Assembly: GCA_024803745.1 (NCBI GenBank)
Contig: JANJXV010000048.1
Location: 1,437,001 to 1,501,000 of the forward strand
Source of the DNA: Megascapheus bottae
Lineage: Eukaryota; Chordata; Mammalia; Rodentia; Geomyidae
Reading direction: 5' to 3'
Length of the DNA stretch: 64,000 bases
The notes beneath the pieces were generated by a model. The model did no database searches. It was not told where the DNA came from and saw nothing but the letters and a program-made list of their open reading frames with translations. Of this stretch, positions 1 through 13,639 are shown piece after piece (within the stretch, counting starts at the first letter, position 1; every line of letters starts with the position of its first letter). The position numbers and the translations under genes were made by a program.

Positions 1-179
1 CCTAACCCTAACCCTTACCCTTACCCTAACCCTAACCCTAACCTTAACCCCAACCATAAACCTAAACCAACCCTAACGCTAACCCTTACCCTTACCCTAA
101 CTCTAACCCTAAACCTATCCCTAACCCTACCCTAACCCTAACCCTAACCCCTACCCTTACCCTAACCCTAACCCTAACC

Positions 180-710
180 CTAACCCTTACCCTAAACTTA
201 ACCTTAACCCTAACCCTAACCCTTACCATAACCTAACCCTAACCCTAACCCTCACCCTCACCCTAATCCTAACCCTAACCCTAACCCTTACCCTAACCCT
301 AACCCTAACACTAAGCCTTACCCTTACACTAACCCTAACCATAAACTTAACCCCAACCCTAAACCTAAACCTAACCCTTACCCTTACCCTAACCCTAACC
401 CTTGCTCTAACCCTAACCCTTCTCTTAACCGTAACCGTAACCCTAACCCTAACCCTAACCCTTACACTTACCCTAACCCTAACACTAATCATAACCCTAA
501 ACCTGACCCTCATGCTAACGCTAACCCTTACTCTTACCGTAACCCTAACCCTAACCCTTACCCTAACCCTAACCCTAACCCTAACCCTAACCCTAACCCT
601 AACCCTAAGCATTAACTTGACCCTAAGCCTAACTCTAACCATAACCCTAACCCTAACCCTTACCCTAACCTAACCCTAACCCTAACCCTCACCCTCACCC
701 TAACCCTAAA

Positions 711-746
<36 letters not shown>

Positions 747-1044
747 ACTAAGCCTTACCCTTACACTAACCCTAACCATAAACTTAACCCCAACCCTAAA
801 CCTAAACCTAACCCTTACCCTTACCCTAACCCTAACCCTTACTCTAACCCTAACCCTTCCCTTAACCGTAACCGTAACCCTAACCCTAACCCTAACCCTT
901 ACACTTACCCTAACCCTAACACTAATCCTAACCCAAAACCAGACCCTCATGCTAAGGCTAACACTTACTCTTACCGTAACCCTATCCCTAACCCTTACCC
1001 TAAACATAACCCTAACCCTAACCCTAACCCCAACCCTAAGCATT
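180..1044 (+). repeat. 431-bp tandem pair in HOR A copy 1
   Basis: Two head-to-tail copies are marked by AACTTGACCCTAAGCC at 614 and 1045 (431 bp apart) and by ACCCTCACCCTCACCC at about 250 and 687 (437 bp apart, a one-hexamer difference). The same 431-bp spacing recurs at 5895/6326, 12265/12696 and 16788/17219, so the pair predates duplication of HOR A. The two members differ in fixed places, for example AACGCTAAC in the first against AAGGCTAAC in the second. Confidence 0.85.
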
Positions 1045-1953
1045 AACTTGACCCTAAGCCTAACTCTAACCATAACCCTAACCCTTACCCTAACCCTAAC
1101 CCTATCCCTAATCCTTACCCTAACTCTAACCCTAACCCTTACCCTTACCCTTAACCTAACCCTAAACCTAAACTCAATGTTAACCCTAAGCCTAACAATA
1201 ACTCTTATCCAAACCCTAACCCTAACCCTAATCCTTACCCTAATCCTAACCCTAAACCTAACCCTTATCCTAACACTTACCCTTTTCCTAACCCTAAACC
1301 TAACCCTAACCCTAACCTAACTTTAAACCTAACCTTAACCTTAACCTGTACCCGTACCCTTACCCTAACCCTAACCTTAACCCTAACCCTAAACCTAACC
1401 CTAACCCTAACCCTAACCCTAACCCTTACCCTTACCATATCCCTAAAAATAAACCCAACCCTAACCCTAACCCTAAACCTAACACTAAACCTCACCCTAA
1501 CCCTTACCGTTACCCTAACCCTAACCCTAAACCTAAACCTAACCCTAACCCTAACCCCTGCCCTTACCATTATCCTAACCCTAACACTAAACCTAACCCT
1601 AACACTAACCCTAACCCTAACCCTTACCCTTACACTAATCCTAACCCTAAACCTAACCCTAACCCTAATCCTAACCTTAACCCTAACCCCTAACCCTAAC
1701 CCTAAACCTAACTCTAACGCTTAGCCTTACCCTAAACCTTACCTAACCCTAACTGTTACCCAAACCCTAACCCTAAACCTTAACCTTACCCTATCCCTAA
1801 CCCTAACCCTAACCCTAACCCTAACCCTAAACCTTAACCTTACCCTAACCCTAACCCTAACCCTTACCTAACCTTAACACTAATCCTAACCCTAACCCTA
1901 ACACCTAACCCTAACCCTAAGCCTAACCCTATCCTTAATGCTAACCCCAACCT

Positions 1954-1987
<34 letters not shown>

Positions 1988-3261
1988 TCTAACCCTAAAC
2001 CTTACTCTAACCCTAACCTTAACCCTAAACCTTACCCTTACCCTAAACCTAAACTTAATGCTAACCCTAACCCTAATCCTAACTCTAACCCTTAACCTAA
2101 CTCTAACCCTAACCCTAATCCTTACCCTAACCCTAACCCTAACCCTAACCCTTACCCTAACCCTTACCCTTTCCCGACCCCTAACCCTAACCCTAACCCT
2201 AACCCTAACCCTAACTCTAACCTAAACCCCTAACACTAACCCTAACCCTAACCATCACTCTAACCCTAACCCTAACCCTAACTCTAACCATTGCCCTAAA
2301 CATAACCCTAACCCTATCCCTAACCCCAACCCTAAGCATTAACTTGACCCTAAGCCTAACTCTAACCATATCCCTAACACTTACCCTAACCCTAACCCTA
2401 TCCATAATCCTTACCCTAACTCTAACCCTAACCCTTACCCTTACCCTTAACCTAACCCTAAACCTAAACTCAATGTTAACCCTAAGCCTAACAATAACTC
2501 TTATCCAAACCCTAACCCTAACCCTAATCCTTACCCTAATCCTAACCCTAAACCTAACCCTTATCCTAACACTTACCCTTTTCCTAACCCTAAACCTAAC
2601 CCTAACCCTAACCTAACTTTAAACCTAACCTTAACCTTAACCTGTACCCGTACCCTTACCCTAACCCTAACCTTAACCCTAACCCTAAACCTAACCCTAA
2701 CCCTAACCCTAACCCTAACCCTAACCCTTACCCTTACCATATCCCTAAAAATAAACCCAACCCTAACCCTAACCCTAAACCTAACACTAAACCTCACCCT
2801 AACCCTTACCGTTACCCTAACCCTAACCCTAAACCTAACCCTAACCCTAACCCTAACCCCTGCCCTTACCATTATCCTAACCCTAACACTAAACCTAACC
2901 CTAACACTAACCCTAACCCTAACCCTTACCCTTACACTAATCCTAACCCTAAACCTAACCCTAACCCTAATCCTAACCTTAACCCTAACCCCTAACCCTA
3001 ACCCTAAACCTAACTCTAACGCTTAGCCTTACCCTAAACCTTACCTAACCCTAACTGTTACCCAAACCCTAACCCTAACCCTAACCCCTACCCTTACCCT
3101 ATCCCTAACCCTAACCCTAACCCTAACCCTAACCCTAAACCTTAACCTTACCCTAACCCTAACCCTAACCCTTACCTAACCTTAACACTAATCCTAACCC
3201 TAACCCTAACACCTAACCCTAACCCTAAGCCTAACCCTATCCTTAATGCTAACCCCAACCT

Positions 3262-3295
<34 letters not shown>

Positions 3296-4740
3296 TCTAA
3301 CCCTAAACCTTACCCTAATCCTAACCTTAACCCTAAACCTTACCCTTACCCTAAACCTAAACTTAATGCTAACCCTAACCCTAATCCTAACCCTAACCCT
3401 TAACCTAACTCTAACCCTAAACCAAATCCTTACCCTAACCCTAACCCTAACCCTAACCCTTACCCTAAACCTTACCCTTTCCCGAACCCTAACCCTAACC
3501 CTAACCCTAACCCTAACTCTAACCTAAACCCCTAACACTAACCCTAACCCTAACCATCACTCTAACCCTAACCCTAACCCTAACTCTAACCATTGCCCTA
3601 AACATAACCCTAACCCTATCCCTAACCCCAACCCTAAGCATTAACTTGACCCTAAGCCTAACTCTAACCATAACCCTAACCCTTACCCTAACCCTAACCC
3701 TATCCATAATCCTTACCCTAACTCTAACCCTAACCCTTACCCTTACCCTTAACCTAACCCTAAACCTAAACTCAATGTTAACCCTAAGCCTAACAATAAC
3801 TCTTATCCAAACCCTAACCCTAACCCTAATCCTTACCCTAATCCTAACCCTAAACCTAACCCTTATCCTAACACTTACCCTTTTCCTAACCCTAAACCTA
3901 ACCCTAACCCTAACCTAACTTTAAACCTAACCTTAACCTTAACCTGTACCCGTACCCTTACCCTAACCCTAACCTTAACCCTAACCCTAAACCTAACCCT
4001 AACCCTAACCCTAACCCTAAACCTTACCCTTACCATATCCCTAAAAATAAACCCAACCCTAACCCTAACCCTAAACCTCACACTAAACCTCACCCTAACC
4101 CTTACCGTTACCCTAACCCTAACCCTAAACCTAACCCTAACCCTAACCCCAACCCCTGCCCTTACCATTATCCTAACCCTAACACTAAACCTAACCCTAA
4201 CACTAACCCTAACCCTAACCCTTACCCTTACACTAATCCTAACCCCAAACTTAACCCTAACCCTAATCCTAACCTTAACCCTAACCCCTAACCCTAACCC
4301 TAAACCTAACTCTAACGCTTAGCCTTAACCTAAACCTTACCCTAACCCTAACAGTTACCCAAACCCTAACCCTAACCCTAACCCTTACCCTTACCCTATC
4401 CCTAACCCTAACCCTAACCCTAACCCTAACCCTAAACCTTAACCTTACCCTAACCCTAACCCTAACCCTTACCTAACCTTAACACTAATCCTAACCCTAA
4501 CCCTAACACCTAACCCTAACCCTAAGCCTAACCCTATCCTTAATGCTAACCCCAACCTTAACCCTAACTCTAACCCTTACACTAACCCTAACTCTAACCC
4601 TAAACCTTACCCTAACCCTAACCATAACCCTAAACCTTATCCTTACCTTAACCCTAACCCTAACCCTACCCTTAACCACAAACCTTAACCCTAATCTTAA
4701 ACCTTACCCTTACCCTAACCATAAACCTAACTGTAACCCT
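1045..4740 (+). repeat. Three tandem 1.3-kb subunits in HOR A copy 1
   Basis: Subunits start at AACTTGACCC at 1045, 2341 and 3643, spaced 1,296 and 1,302 bp (216 and 217 hexamers). A second landmark, CCTGTACCCGTACCC, is at 1345, 2641 and 3943. A third, AATGCTAACCCCAACC, is at about 1937, 3245 and 4542. The third subunit is shorter and runs into the F-G segment near 4,650-4,740. Members are nearly identical apart from one-hexamer length differences and a few substitutions. Confidence 0.88.
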
Positions 4741-5130
4741 AATCCTAACCCCTAACCCTAAACCTAACCCTTACCCGTACCCAAACTCTAAACCTAACCT
4801 TAATCCTAACCCCAACACTAACCATAATCCTAACCCTTACCCTAACCCTAACACCTACCCTTGCCCTAACCCTAACCCTAAACCTAACCCTAACCCTAAA
4901 CCTAACCCTAACCTTAGCCTAACCCTAACCTAACCCTAACCCCAAACCTAACCCTTACCCTTACCCTAACCCTAACCATAACCCTAACCCTAAACCTAAC
5001 CCTAAACCTTACTCTTACCCTAACCCTAACGTTAATGCTAACCCTAACCCTAACCCTATCCGTAACCCTTACCCTACCCTAACCCTAACTCTAATCCTTA
5101 CCCTAACCTAACCCTAACCCTAACCCTTAC
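4735..5130 (+). repeat. F-G segment of HOR A copy 1
   Basis: F is AATCCTAACCCCTAACCC followed by CCAAACTCTAAACC and ACTAACCATAATCC. G is ACGTTAATGCTAACCC at 5029, followed by CCCTATCCGTAACCC. Further F-G segments start near 11,114 (G at 11405) and 15,841 (G at 16132), and the G module alone is at 34546, 39190 and 42126. Confidence 0.8.
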
Positions 5131-5991
5131 CCTTTCCCTAATCCTAACCCTAACCCTAACCCTAACCGTTACCCTAACCCTAATCCTAACCCTAACCCTA
5201 ACCCTAACCCCAACCATTACCCTTACCCTAACCCTAGACCTAAACCTAACCCTAACCCTAACCCTAACACCTAACCCTAAACCTAACCCTAACCCTTACC
5301 CTTACCCTAACCCTAACCCTAACCTTAACCCCAACCATAAACCTAAACCAACCCTAACGCTAACCCTTACCCTTACCCTAACTCTAACCCTAAACCTATC
5401 CCTAACCCTACCCTAACCCTAACCCTAACCCCTACCCTTACCCTAACCCTAACCCTAACCCTAACCCTTACCCTAAACTTAACCTTAACCCTAACCCTAA
5501 CCCTTACCATAACCTAACCCTAACCCTAACCCTCACCCTCACCCTAATCCTAACCCTAACCCTAACCCTTACCCTAACCCTAACCCTAACACTAAGCCTT
5601 ACCCTTACACTAACCCTAACCATAAACTTAACCCCAACCCTAAACCTAAACCTAACCCTTACCCTTACCCTAACCCTAACCCTTGCTCTAACCCTAACCC
5701 TTCTCTTAACCGTAACCGTAACCCTAACCCTAACCCTAACCCTTACACTTACCCTAACCCTAACACTAATCATAACCCTAAACCTGACCCTCATGCTAAC
5801 GCTAACCCTTACTCTTACCGTAACCCTAACCCTAACCCTTACCCTAAACATAACCCTAACCCTAACCCTAACCCTAACCCTAACCCTAAGCATTAACTTG
5901 ACCCTAAGCCTAACTCTAACCATAACCCTAACCCTAACCCTTACCCTAACCTAACCCTAACCCTAACCCTCACCCTCACCCTAACCCTAAA

Positions 5992-6027
<36 letters not shown>

Positions 6028-6325
6028 ACTAAGCCTTACCCTTACACTAACCCTAACCATAAACTTAACCCCAACCCTAAACCTAAACCTAACCCTTACC
6101 CTTACCCTAACCCTAACCCTTACTCTAACCCTAACCCTTCCCTTAACCGTAACCGTAACCCTAACCCTAACCCTAACCCTTACACTTACCCTAACCCTAA
6201 CACTAATCCTAACCCAAAACCAGACCCTCATGCTAAGGCTAACACTTACTCTTACCGTAACCCTATCCCTAACCCTTACCCTAAACATAACCCTAACCCT
6301 AACCCTAACCCCAACCCTAAGCATT

Positions 6326-7234
6326 AACTTGACCCTAAGCCTAACTCTAACCATAACCCTAACCCTTACCCTAACCCTAACCCTATCCCTAATCCTTACC
6401 CTAACTCTAACCCTAACCCTTACCCTTACCCTTAACCTAACCCTAAACCTAAACTCAATGTTAACCCTAAGCCTAACAATAACTCTTATCCAAACCCTAA
6501 CCCTAACCCTAATCCTTACCCTAATCCTAACCCTAAACCTAACCCTTATCCTAACACTTACCCTTTTCCTAACCCTAAACCTAACCCTAACCCTAACCTA
6601 ACTTTAAACCTAACCTTAACCTTAACCTGTACCCGTACCCTTACCCTAACCCTAACCTTAACCCTAACCCTAAACCTAACCCTAACCCTAACCCTAACCC
6701 TAACCCTTACCCTTACCATATCCCTAAAAATAAACCCAACCCTAACCCTAACCCTAAACCTAACACTAAACCTCACCCTAACCCTTACCGTTACCCTAAC
6801 CCTAACCCTAAACCTAAACCTAACCCTAACCCTAACCCCTGCCCTTACCATTATCCTAACCCTAACACTAAACCTAACCCTAACACTAACCCTAACCCTA
6901 ACCCTTACCCTTACACTAATCCTAACCCTAAACCTAACCCTAACCCTAATCCTAACCTTAACCCTAACCCCTAACCCTAACCCTAAACCTAACTCTAACG
7001 CTTAGCCTTACCCTAAACCTTACCTAACCCTAACTGTTACCCAAACCCTAACCCTAAACCTTAACCTTACCCTATCCCTAACCCTAACCCTAACCCTAAC
7101 CCTAACCCTAAACCTTAACCTTACCCTAACCCTAACCCTAACCCTTACCTAACCTTAACACTAATCCTAACCCTAACCCTAACACCTAACCCTAACCCTA
7201 AGCCTAACCCTATCCTTAATGCTAACCCCAACCT

Positions 7235-7268
<34 letters not shown>

Positions 7269-8531
7269 TCTAACCCTAAACCTTACTCTAACCCTAACCT
7301 TAACCCTAAACCTTACCCTTACCCTAAACCTAAACTTAATGCTAACCCTAACCCTAATCCTAACTCTAACCCTTAACCTAACTCTAACCCTAACCCTAAT
7401 CCTTACCCTAACCCTAACCCTAACCCTAACCCTTACCCTAACCCTTACCCTTTCCCGACCCCTAACCCTAACCCTAACCCTAACCCTAACCCTAACTCTA
7501 ACCTAAACCCCTAACACTAACCCTAACCCTAACCATCACTCTAACCCTAACCCTAACCCTAACTCTAACCATTGCCCTAAACATAACCCTAACCCTATCC
7601 CTAACCCCAACCCTAAGCATTAACTTGACCCTAAGCCTAACTCTAACCATATCCCTAACACTTACCCTAACCCTAACCCTATCCATAATCCTTACCCTAA
7701 CTCTAACCCTAACCCTTACCCTTACCCTTAACCTAACCCTAAACCTAAACTCAATGTTAACCCTAAGCCTAACAATAACTCTTATCCAAACCCTAACCCT
7801 AACCCTAATCCTTACCCTAATCCTAACCCTAAACCTAACCCTTATCCTAACACTTACCCTTTTCCTAACCCTAAACCTAACCCTAACCCTAACCTAACTT
7901 TAAACCTAACCTTAACCTTAACCTGTACCCGTACCCTTACCCTAACCCTAACCTTAACCCTAACCCTAAACCTAACCCTAACCCTAACCCTAACCCTAAC
8001 CCTTACCCTTACCATATCCCTAAAAATAAACCCAACCCTAACCCTAACCCTAAACCTCACACTAAACCTCACCCTAACCCTTACCGTTACCCTAACCCTA
8101 ATCCTAAACCTAACCCTAACCCTAACCCTAACCCCTGCCCTTACCATTATCCTAACCCTAACACTAAACCTAACCCTAACACTAACCCTAACCCTAACCC
8201 TTAGCCTTACACTAATCCTAACCCTAAACCTAACCCTAACCCTAATCCTAACCTTAACCCTAACCCCTAACCCTAACCCTAAACCTGACTCTAACGCTTA
8301 GCCTTACCCTAAACCTTACCCTAACCCTAACTGTTACCCAAACCCTAACCCTAACCCTAACCCTTACCCTTACCCTATCCCTAACCCTAACCCTAACCCT
8401 AACCCTAAACCTTAACCTTACCCTAACCCTAACCCTAACCCTTACCTAACCTTAACACTAATCCTAACCCTAACCCTAACACCTAACCCTAACCCTAAGC
8501 CTAACCCTATCCTTAATGCTAACCCCAACCT

Positions 8532-8565
<34 letters not shown>

Positions 8566-8736
8566 TCTAACCCTAAACCTTACCCTAACCCTAACCTTAA
8601 CCCTAAACCTTACCCTTACCCTAAACCTAAACTTAATGCTAACCCTAACCCTAATCCTAACCCTAACCCTTAACCTAACTCTAACCCTAACCCTAATCCT
8701 TACCCTAACCCTAACCCTAACCCTAACCCTTACCCT
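6326..8736 (+). repeat. Two tandem 1.3-kb subunits in HOR A copy 2
   Basis: AACTTGACCC is at 6326 and 7622, and CCTGTACCCGTACCC at 6626 and 7922, a 1,296-bp spacing. The first subunit equals the first subunit of copy 1 at offset 5,281 with almost no change. The second ends in a local duplication beginning at 8737. Confidence 0.87.
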
Positions 8737-9108
8737 TACCCTATCCCTAACCCTAACCCTAACCCTAACCCTAACCCTAAACCTTAACCTTACCCTAACC
8801 CTAACCCTACCCCTTACCTAACCTTAACACTAATCCTAACCCTAACCCTAACACCTAACCCTAACCCTAAGCCTAACCCTATCCTTAATGCTAACCCCAA
8901 CCTTAACCCTAACTCTAACCCTTACACTAACCCTAACTCTAACCCTAAACCTTACCCTAACCCTAACCATAACCCTAAACCTTACCCTTACCCTAAACCT
9001 AAACTTAATGCTAACCCTAACCCTAATCCTAACCCTAACCCTTAACCTAACTCTAACCCTAACCCTAATCCTTACCCTAACCCTAACCCTAACCCTAACC
9101 CTTACCCT
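8371..9108 (+). repeat. 366/372-bp local tandem duplication
   Basis: TACCCTATCCCTAACCC occurs at 8371 and 8737 (366 bp), and AATGCTAACCCCAACC at about 8515 and 8887 (372 bp); both spacings are whole hexamer numbers. The first copy resembles the segment at 3,246 and the second carries differences diagnostic of the segment at 4,543 (ACCTTAACCCTAACTC and ACCCTAACCATAACC). The pair therefore looks like an unequal exchange between two different 1.3-kb subunits rather than simple slippage. Confidence 0.8.
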
Positions 9109-11110
9109 AACCCTTACCCTTTCCCTAACCCTAACCCTAACCCTAACCCTTACCCTTATCCTAACCCTAACCCTAACCCTAAACCTAACCCTAACACTTA
9201 CTGTTACCCTAACCCTAACCCTAACCCTAACGCTAACCCTTACCCTTATCCTAACCCTAACCCTAAACTTAACTCCAAACCTAACCCTAAACCTAACCCT
9301 TACCCTTACCCTAACCCTAACCCTAAACCTAACCCTAACCGTAATACTAACCCTAACCCTTAATCTAACCCTAACCCTAACCGTAACCCTAAACCTAACC
9401 CTAACACTTACTGTTACCCTAACCCTAACCCTAACACTAACCCTAACCCTAACCCTTACACATACACTTACCCTAACCCTAACCCTAACCCTAACACTTA
9501 CCCTAACCGTAACCCTAATCCTAACCCTTTCCCTTACCCTAACCCTAACCCTAAGCTTAACCCCAACCCTAAACCTAACCCAACCCTAACCCTAACCCTT
9601 ACACTTACCCTAACTCTAAACCTAAACCTAAACCTAACCCTAACCCTAACCCTTACCCTAACCTAACCCTAACCATTATCCTTAGCTAATCCTAACCCTA
9701 ACCCCAAACCTAACCCTAACCCTTACCCTAACCCTAACCCTAACACTTACCCTTATGCTTACCCTAACCCTAAACCTAACATTAATCCTAAGCCTAACCC
9801 TAACCCTAACCCCTGCCCTTATCTTAACCTTAACCCTAACCCTAACCCTAACCCATAAACATAACCCTAACCATAACCCTAACCCCTAACCCGAACCCTA
9901 ACCCTTACACTTACCCTAACCCTAACCCTAACACTAAACCCTAAACCTAACCCCAACCCCAACCCTAAACCTAACCCTAACCTTACCCTTACCCTAACCC
10001 TAACCATAAACCTAACCCTAACCCTAACCCTAACCCTAACCCTTATCCTAACGGTAACCCTAACCCTAACCCTAACCCTAACCCTAACACTTACCCTTAC
10101 GCTTACCCTAACCCTAAACCTAACATGAACCCTAAGCCTAACCCTAACCCTAACCCCTGCCCTTATCTTAACCGTAACCCTAACCCTAACCCTAACCCCT
10201 AACCATAACCCTAACCCTAACCCTAACCCCTAACCCGAACCCTAACACTTACACTTACCCTAACCCTAACCCTAACCCTAAACCCTAAACCTAACCCCAA
10301 CCCTAACCCTAACCCTAACCCTTACCCTTACCCTAACCCTAACCATAAACCTAACCCTAACCCTAACCCTAACCCTTACCCTTATCCTAACTGTAACCCT
10401 AACCCTAACCCTAACCCTAACCCTAACACCTAACCCTAACCCTAACCCTAACCCTAACCCTTCCCCTTATCCTATCCCTAACCCTAACCCTAACCCTAAC
10501 ACTTCCCCTTACACTAACCCTAACCCTAAACCTAAACCTAACCCTAACGCTAACCCTGACCCTAACCCTAAACTTTACCCTTACCGTAACCCTAACCCTA
10601 ACCCTAATGCTTGCCCTACCCTAACCCCAACCCTAACACTTACCCTTACCCTAACCCAAAACCTAACCCTCACTCTAACCCTAAAACTAACCCTAAACAT
10701 TACCCTAACACTAACCCTAACCATAACCATAACCTCTAACACTAACTCTAAACCTAACCCTCACTCTAACCCTAACCCTAACCCTAACCATTACCCTAAC
10801 ACCAACCCTAACCCTAACCCTTACCCTTACCCTAACCCTAACCCTAAACTTTACCCCAACCCTAAAACTAACCCTAACCCTTACCCTTCCCCTAACTCTA
10901 ACCCTAAACCTAACCCTAACCCTTTCCCTTACACTTACCCTAATCCTAAAACTAACCCTAAACCTAACGCTAACCCTAAAACTTACCCTTACCCTGAACC
11001 TAACCCTAACCCTTATCCTTACCTTAACCCTAACCCTAACCCTACCCTTAACCGCAAACCTTAACCCTAACCTTAAACCTTACCCTTACCCTAACCATAA
11101 ACCTAACTGT
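9109..11110 (+). repeat. Segment C copy 1, with an internal 344-bp duplication
   Basis: This stretch matches about 13,810-15,840; the landmark ATCCTTAGCTAATCC is at 9678 and 14391. It contains a 344-bp direct repeat: CCCTGCCCTTATCTTAACC at 9811 and 10155, CCGAACCC at 9891 and 10235, and AACCCTAAAC at 9937 and 10281. The last motif lies in a short patch of seven-base CCCTAAA units (TTTAGGG on the other strand, the plant-type telomere word). An E module follows at about 10,600-10,940. Confidence 0.8.
10600..10940 (+). repeat. E module, domain 1 copy
   Basis: Landmarks in order: AATGCTTGCCCTACCC at 10606, ACCCAAAACCTAACCCTCAC near 10,653, CACTCTAACC at 10762, CCCTAAAACTAACCC near 10,859 and TTCCCCTAACTCTAACC near 10,888. 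The same ordered set defines the E modules at 33,825, 36,830 and 40,270, more than 20 kb away. Confidence 0.78.
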
Positions 11111-12695
11111 AACCCTAATCCTAACCCCTAACCCTAAACCTAACCCTTACCCTTACCCAAACTCTAAACCTAACCTTAATCCTAACCCCAACACTAACCA
11201 TAATCCTAACCCTTACCCTAACCCTAACACCTTCCCTTGCCCTAACCCTAACCCTAAACCTAACCCTAACCCTAAACCTAACCCTAACCTTAGCCTAACC
11301 CTAACCTAACCCTAACCCCAAACCTAACCCTTACCCTTACCCTAACCCTAACCATAACCCTAACCCTAAACCTAACCCTAAACCTTACTCTTACCATAAC
11401 CCTAACGTTAATGCTAACCCTAACCCTAACCCTATCCGTAACCCTTACCCTACCCTAACCCTAACTCTAATCCTTACCCTAACCTAACGCTAACCCTAAC
11501 CCTTACCCTTTCCCTAACCCTAAACCTAACCCTAACCGTTACCCTAACCCTAATCCTAACCCTAACCCTAACCCTAACCCCAACCATTACCCTTACCCTA
11601 ACCCTAAACCTAAACTTAACCCTAACCCTAACCCTAACACCTAACCCTAAACCTAACCCTAACCCTTACCCTTACCCTAACCCTAACCCTAACCTTAACC
11701 CCAACCATAAACCTAAACCAACCCTAACGCTAACCCTTACCCTTACCCTAACTCTAACCCTAAACCTATCCCTAACCCTACCCTAACCCTAACCCTAACC
11801 CCTACCCTTACCCTAACCCTAACCCTAACCCTAACCCTTACCCTAAACTTAACCTTAACCCTAACCCTAACCCTTACCATAACCTAACCCTAACCCTAAC
11901 CCTCACCCTCACCCTAATCCTAACCCTAACCCTAACCCTTAACCTAACCCTAACCCTAACACTAAGCCTTACCCTTACACTAACCCTAACCATAAACTTA
12001 ACCCCAACCCTAAACCTAAACCTAACCCTTACCCTTACCCTAACCCTAACCCTTACTCTAACCCTAACCCTTCTCTTAACCGTAACCGTAACCCTAACCC
12101 TAACCCTAACCCTTACACTTACCCTAACCCTAACACTAATCATAACCCTAAACCTGACCCTCATGCTAACGCTAACCCTTACTCTTACCGTAACCCTAAC
12201 CCTAACCCTTACCCTAAACATAACCCTAACCCTAACCCTAACCCTAACCCTAACCCTAAGCATTAACTTGACCCTAAGCCTAACTCTAACCATAACCCTA
12301 ACCCTAACCCTTACCCTAACCTAACCCTAACCCTAACCCTCACCCTCACCCTAACCCTAAACCTAACCCTAACCCTTACACTAACCCTAGCCCTAACACT
12401 AAGCCTTACCCTTACACTAACCCTAACCATAAACTTAACCCCAACCCTAAACCTAAACCTAAACCTTACCCTTACCCTAACCCTAACCCTTACTCTAACC
12501 CTAACCCTTCCCTTAACCGTAACCGTAACCCTAACCCTAACCCTAACCCTTACACTTACCCTAACCCTAACACTAATCCTAACCCTAAACCTGACCCTCA
12601 TGCTAAGGCTAACACTTACTCTTACCGTAACCCTATCCCTAACCCTTACCCTAAACATAACCCTAACCCTAACCCTAACCCCAACCCTAAGCATT

Positions 12696-13605
12696 AACTT
12701 GACCCTAAGCCTACCTCTAACCATAACCCTAACCCTTACCCTAACCCTAACCCTATCCCTAATCCTTACCCTAACTCTAACCCATACCCTTACCCTTACC
12801 CTTAACCTAACCCTAAACCTAAACTCAATGTTAACCCTAAGCCTAACAATAACTCTTATCCAAACCCTAACCCTAACCCTAATCCTTACCCTAATCCTAA
12901 CCCTAAACCTAATCCTTATCCTAACCCTTATCCTAACACTTACCCTTTTCCTAACCCTAAACCTAACCCTAACCCTAACCTAACTTTAAACCTAACCTTA
13001 ACCTTAACCTGTACCCGTACCCTTAACCTAACCCTAACCTTAACCTTAACCCTAACCCTAACCCTAACCCTAACCCTAACCATTACCCTTACCATATCCC
13101 TAAAAATAAACCCAACCCTAACCCTAACCCTAAACCTAACACTAAACCTCACCCTAACCCTTACCGTTACCCTAACCCTAACCCTAAACCGAACCTTAAC
13201 CCTAACCCTAACCCCTGCCCTTACCATTATCCTAACCCTAACACTAAACCTAACCCTAACACTAACCCTAACCCTAACCCTTACCCTTACACTAATCCTA
13301 ACCCTAAACCTAACCCTAACCCTAACCTTAACCCTAACCCCTAACCCTAACCCTAAACCTAACTCTAACGCTTAGCCTTACCCTAAACCTTACCCTAACC
13401 CTAACTGTTACCCAATCCCTAAACCTAACCCTAACCCTTACCCTTACCCTATCCCTAACCCTAACCCTAACCCTAACCCTAAACCTTAACCTTACCCTAA
13501 CCCTAACCCTAACCCTTACCTAACCTTAACACTAATCCTAACCCTAACCCTAACACCTAACCCTAAACCTAAGCCTAACCCTATCCTTAATGCTAACCCC
13601 AACCT

Positions 13606-13639
<34 letters not shown>

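Larger units (their letters stand above)
1..5281 (+). repeat. HOR A copy 1 (5,281 bp)
   Basis: Base 1 onward matches base 5282 onward at an offset of exactly 5,281 bp. The shared landmarks include ACCATAAACCTAAACCAACC near 52 and 5333, and AACTTGACCC at 614/5895 and 1045/6326. Over roughly the first 2.5 kb the two copies are almost identical; several stretches of 270-410 bp give identical translations, and one visible difference is in the run at 561-608. Contents in order: a 431-bp pair, three 1.3-kb subunits, then an F-G segment. The homology upstream of copies 2, 3 and 4 shows that base 1 is not a true unit boundary, so copy 1 probably continues to the left of the window. Confidence 0.9.
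5282..11651 (+). repeat. HOR A copy 2 (6,370 bp)
   Basis: This copy starts with the same sequence as base 1 and is followed by copy 3 at an offset of 6,370 bp. It holds the 431-bp pair, two 1.3-kb subunits (one fewer than copy 1), a 366/372-bp local duplication at 8371-9108, segment C (about 9,110-11,110) and an F-G segment. Segment C is missing from copy 1, whose third 1.3-kb subunit runs almost directly into the F-G part near 4,650-4,740. Confidence 0.88.

Noticed and set aside
1..60. Physical chromosome terminus at base 1
   Set aside because: Base 1 lies within HOR A: the sequence before the equivalent points 5282, 11652 and 16379 is also shared repeat, and there is no run of pure CCCTAA at the edge.
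561..608. Eight perfect CCCTAA units as a functional telomere seed
   Set aside because: The run is short, and in the sister copy at about 5,842-5,889 it is interrupted by ACATAACCC. It is more likely a chance or conversion product.
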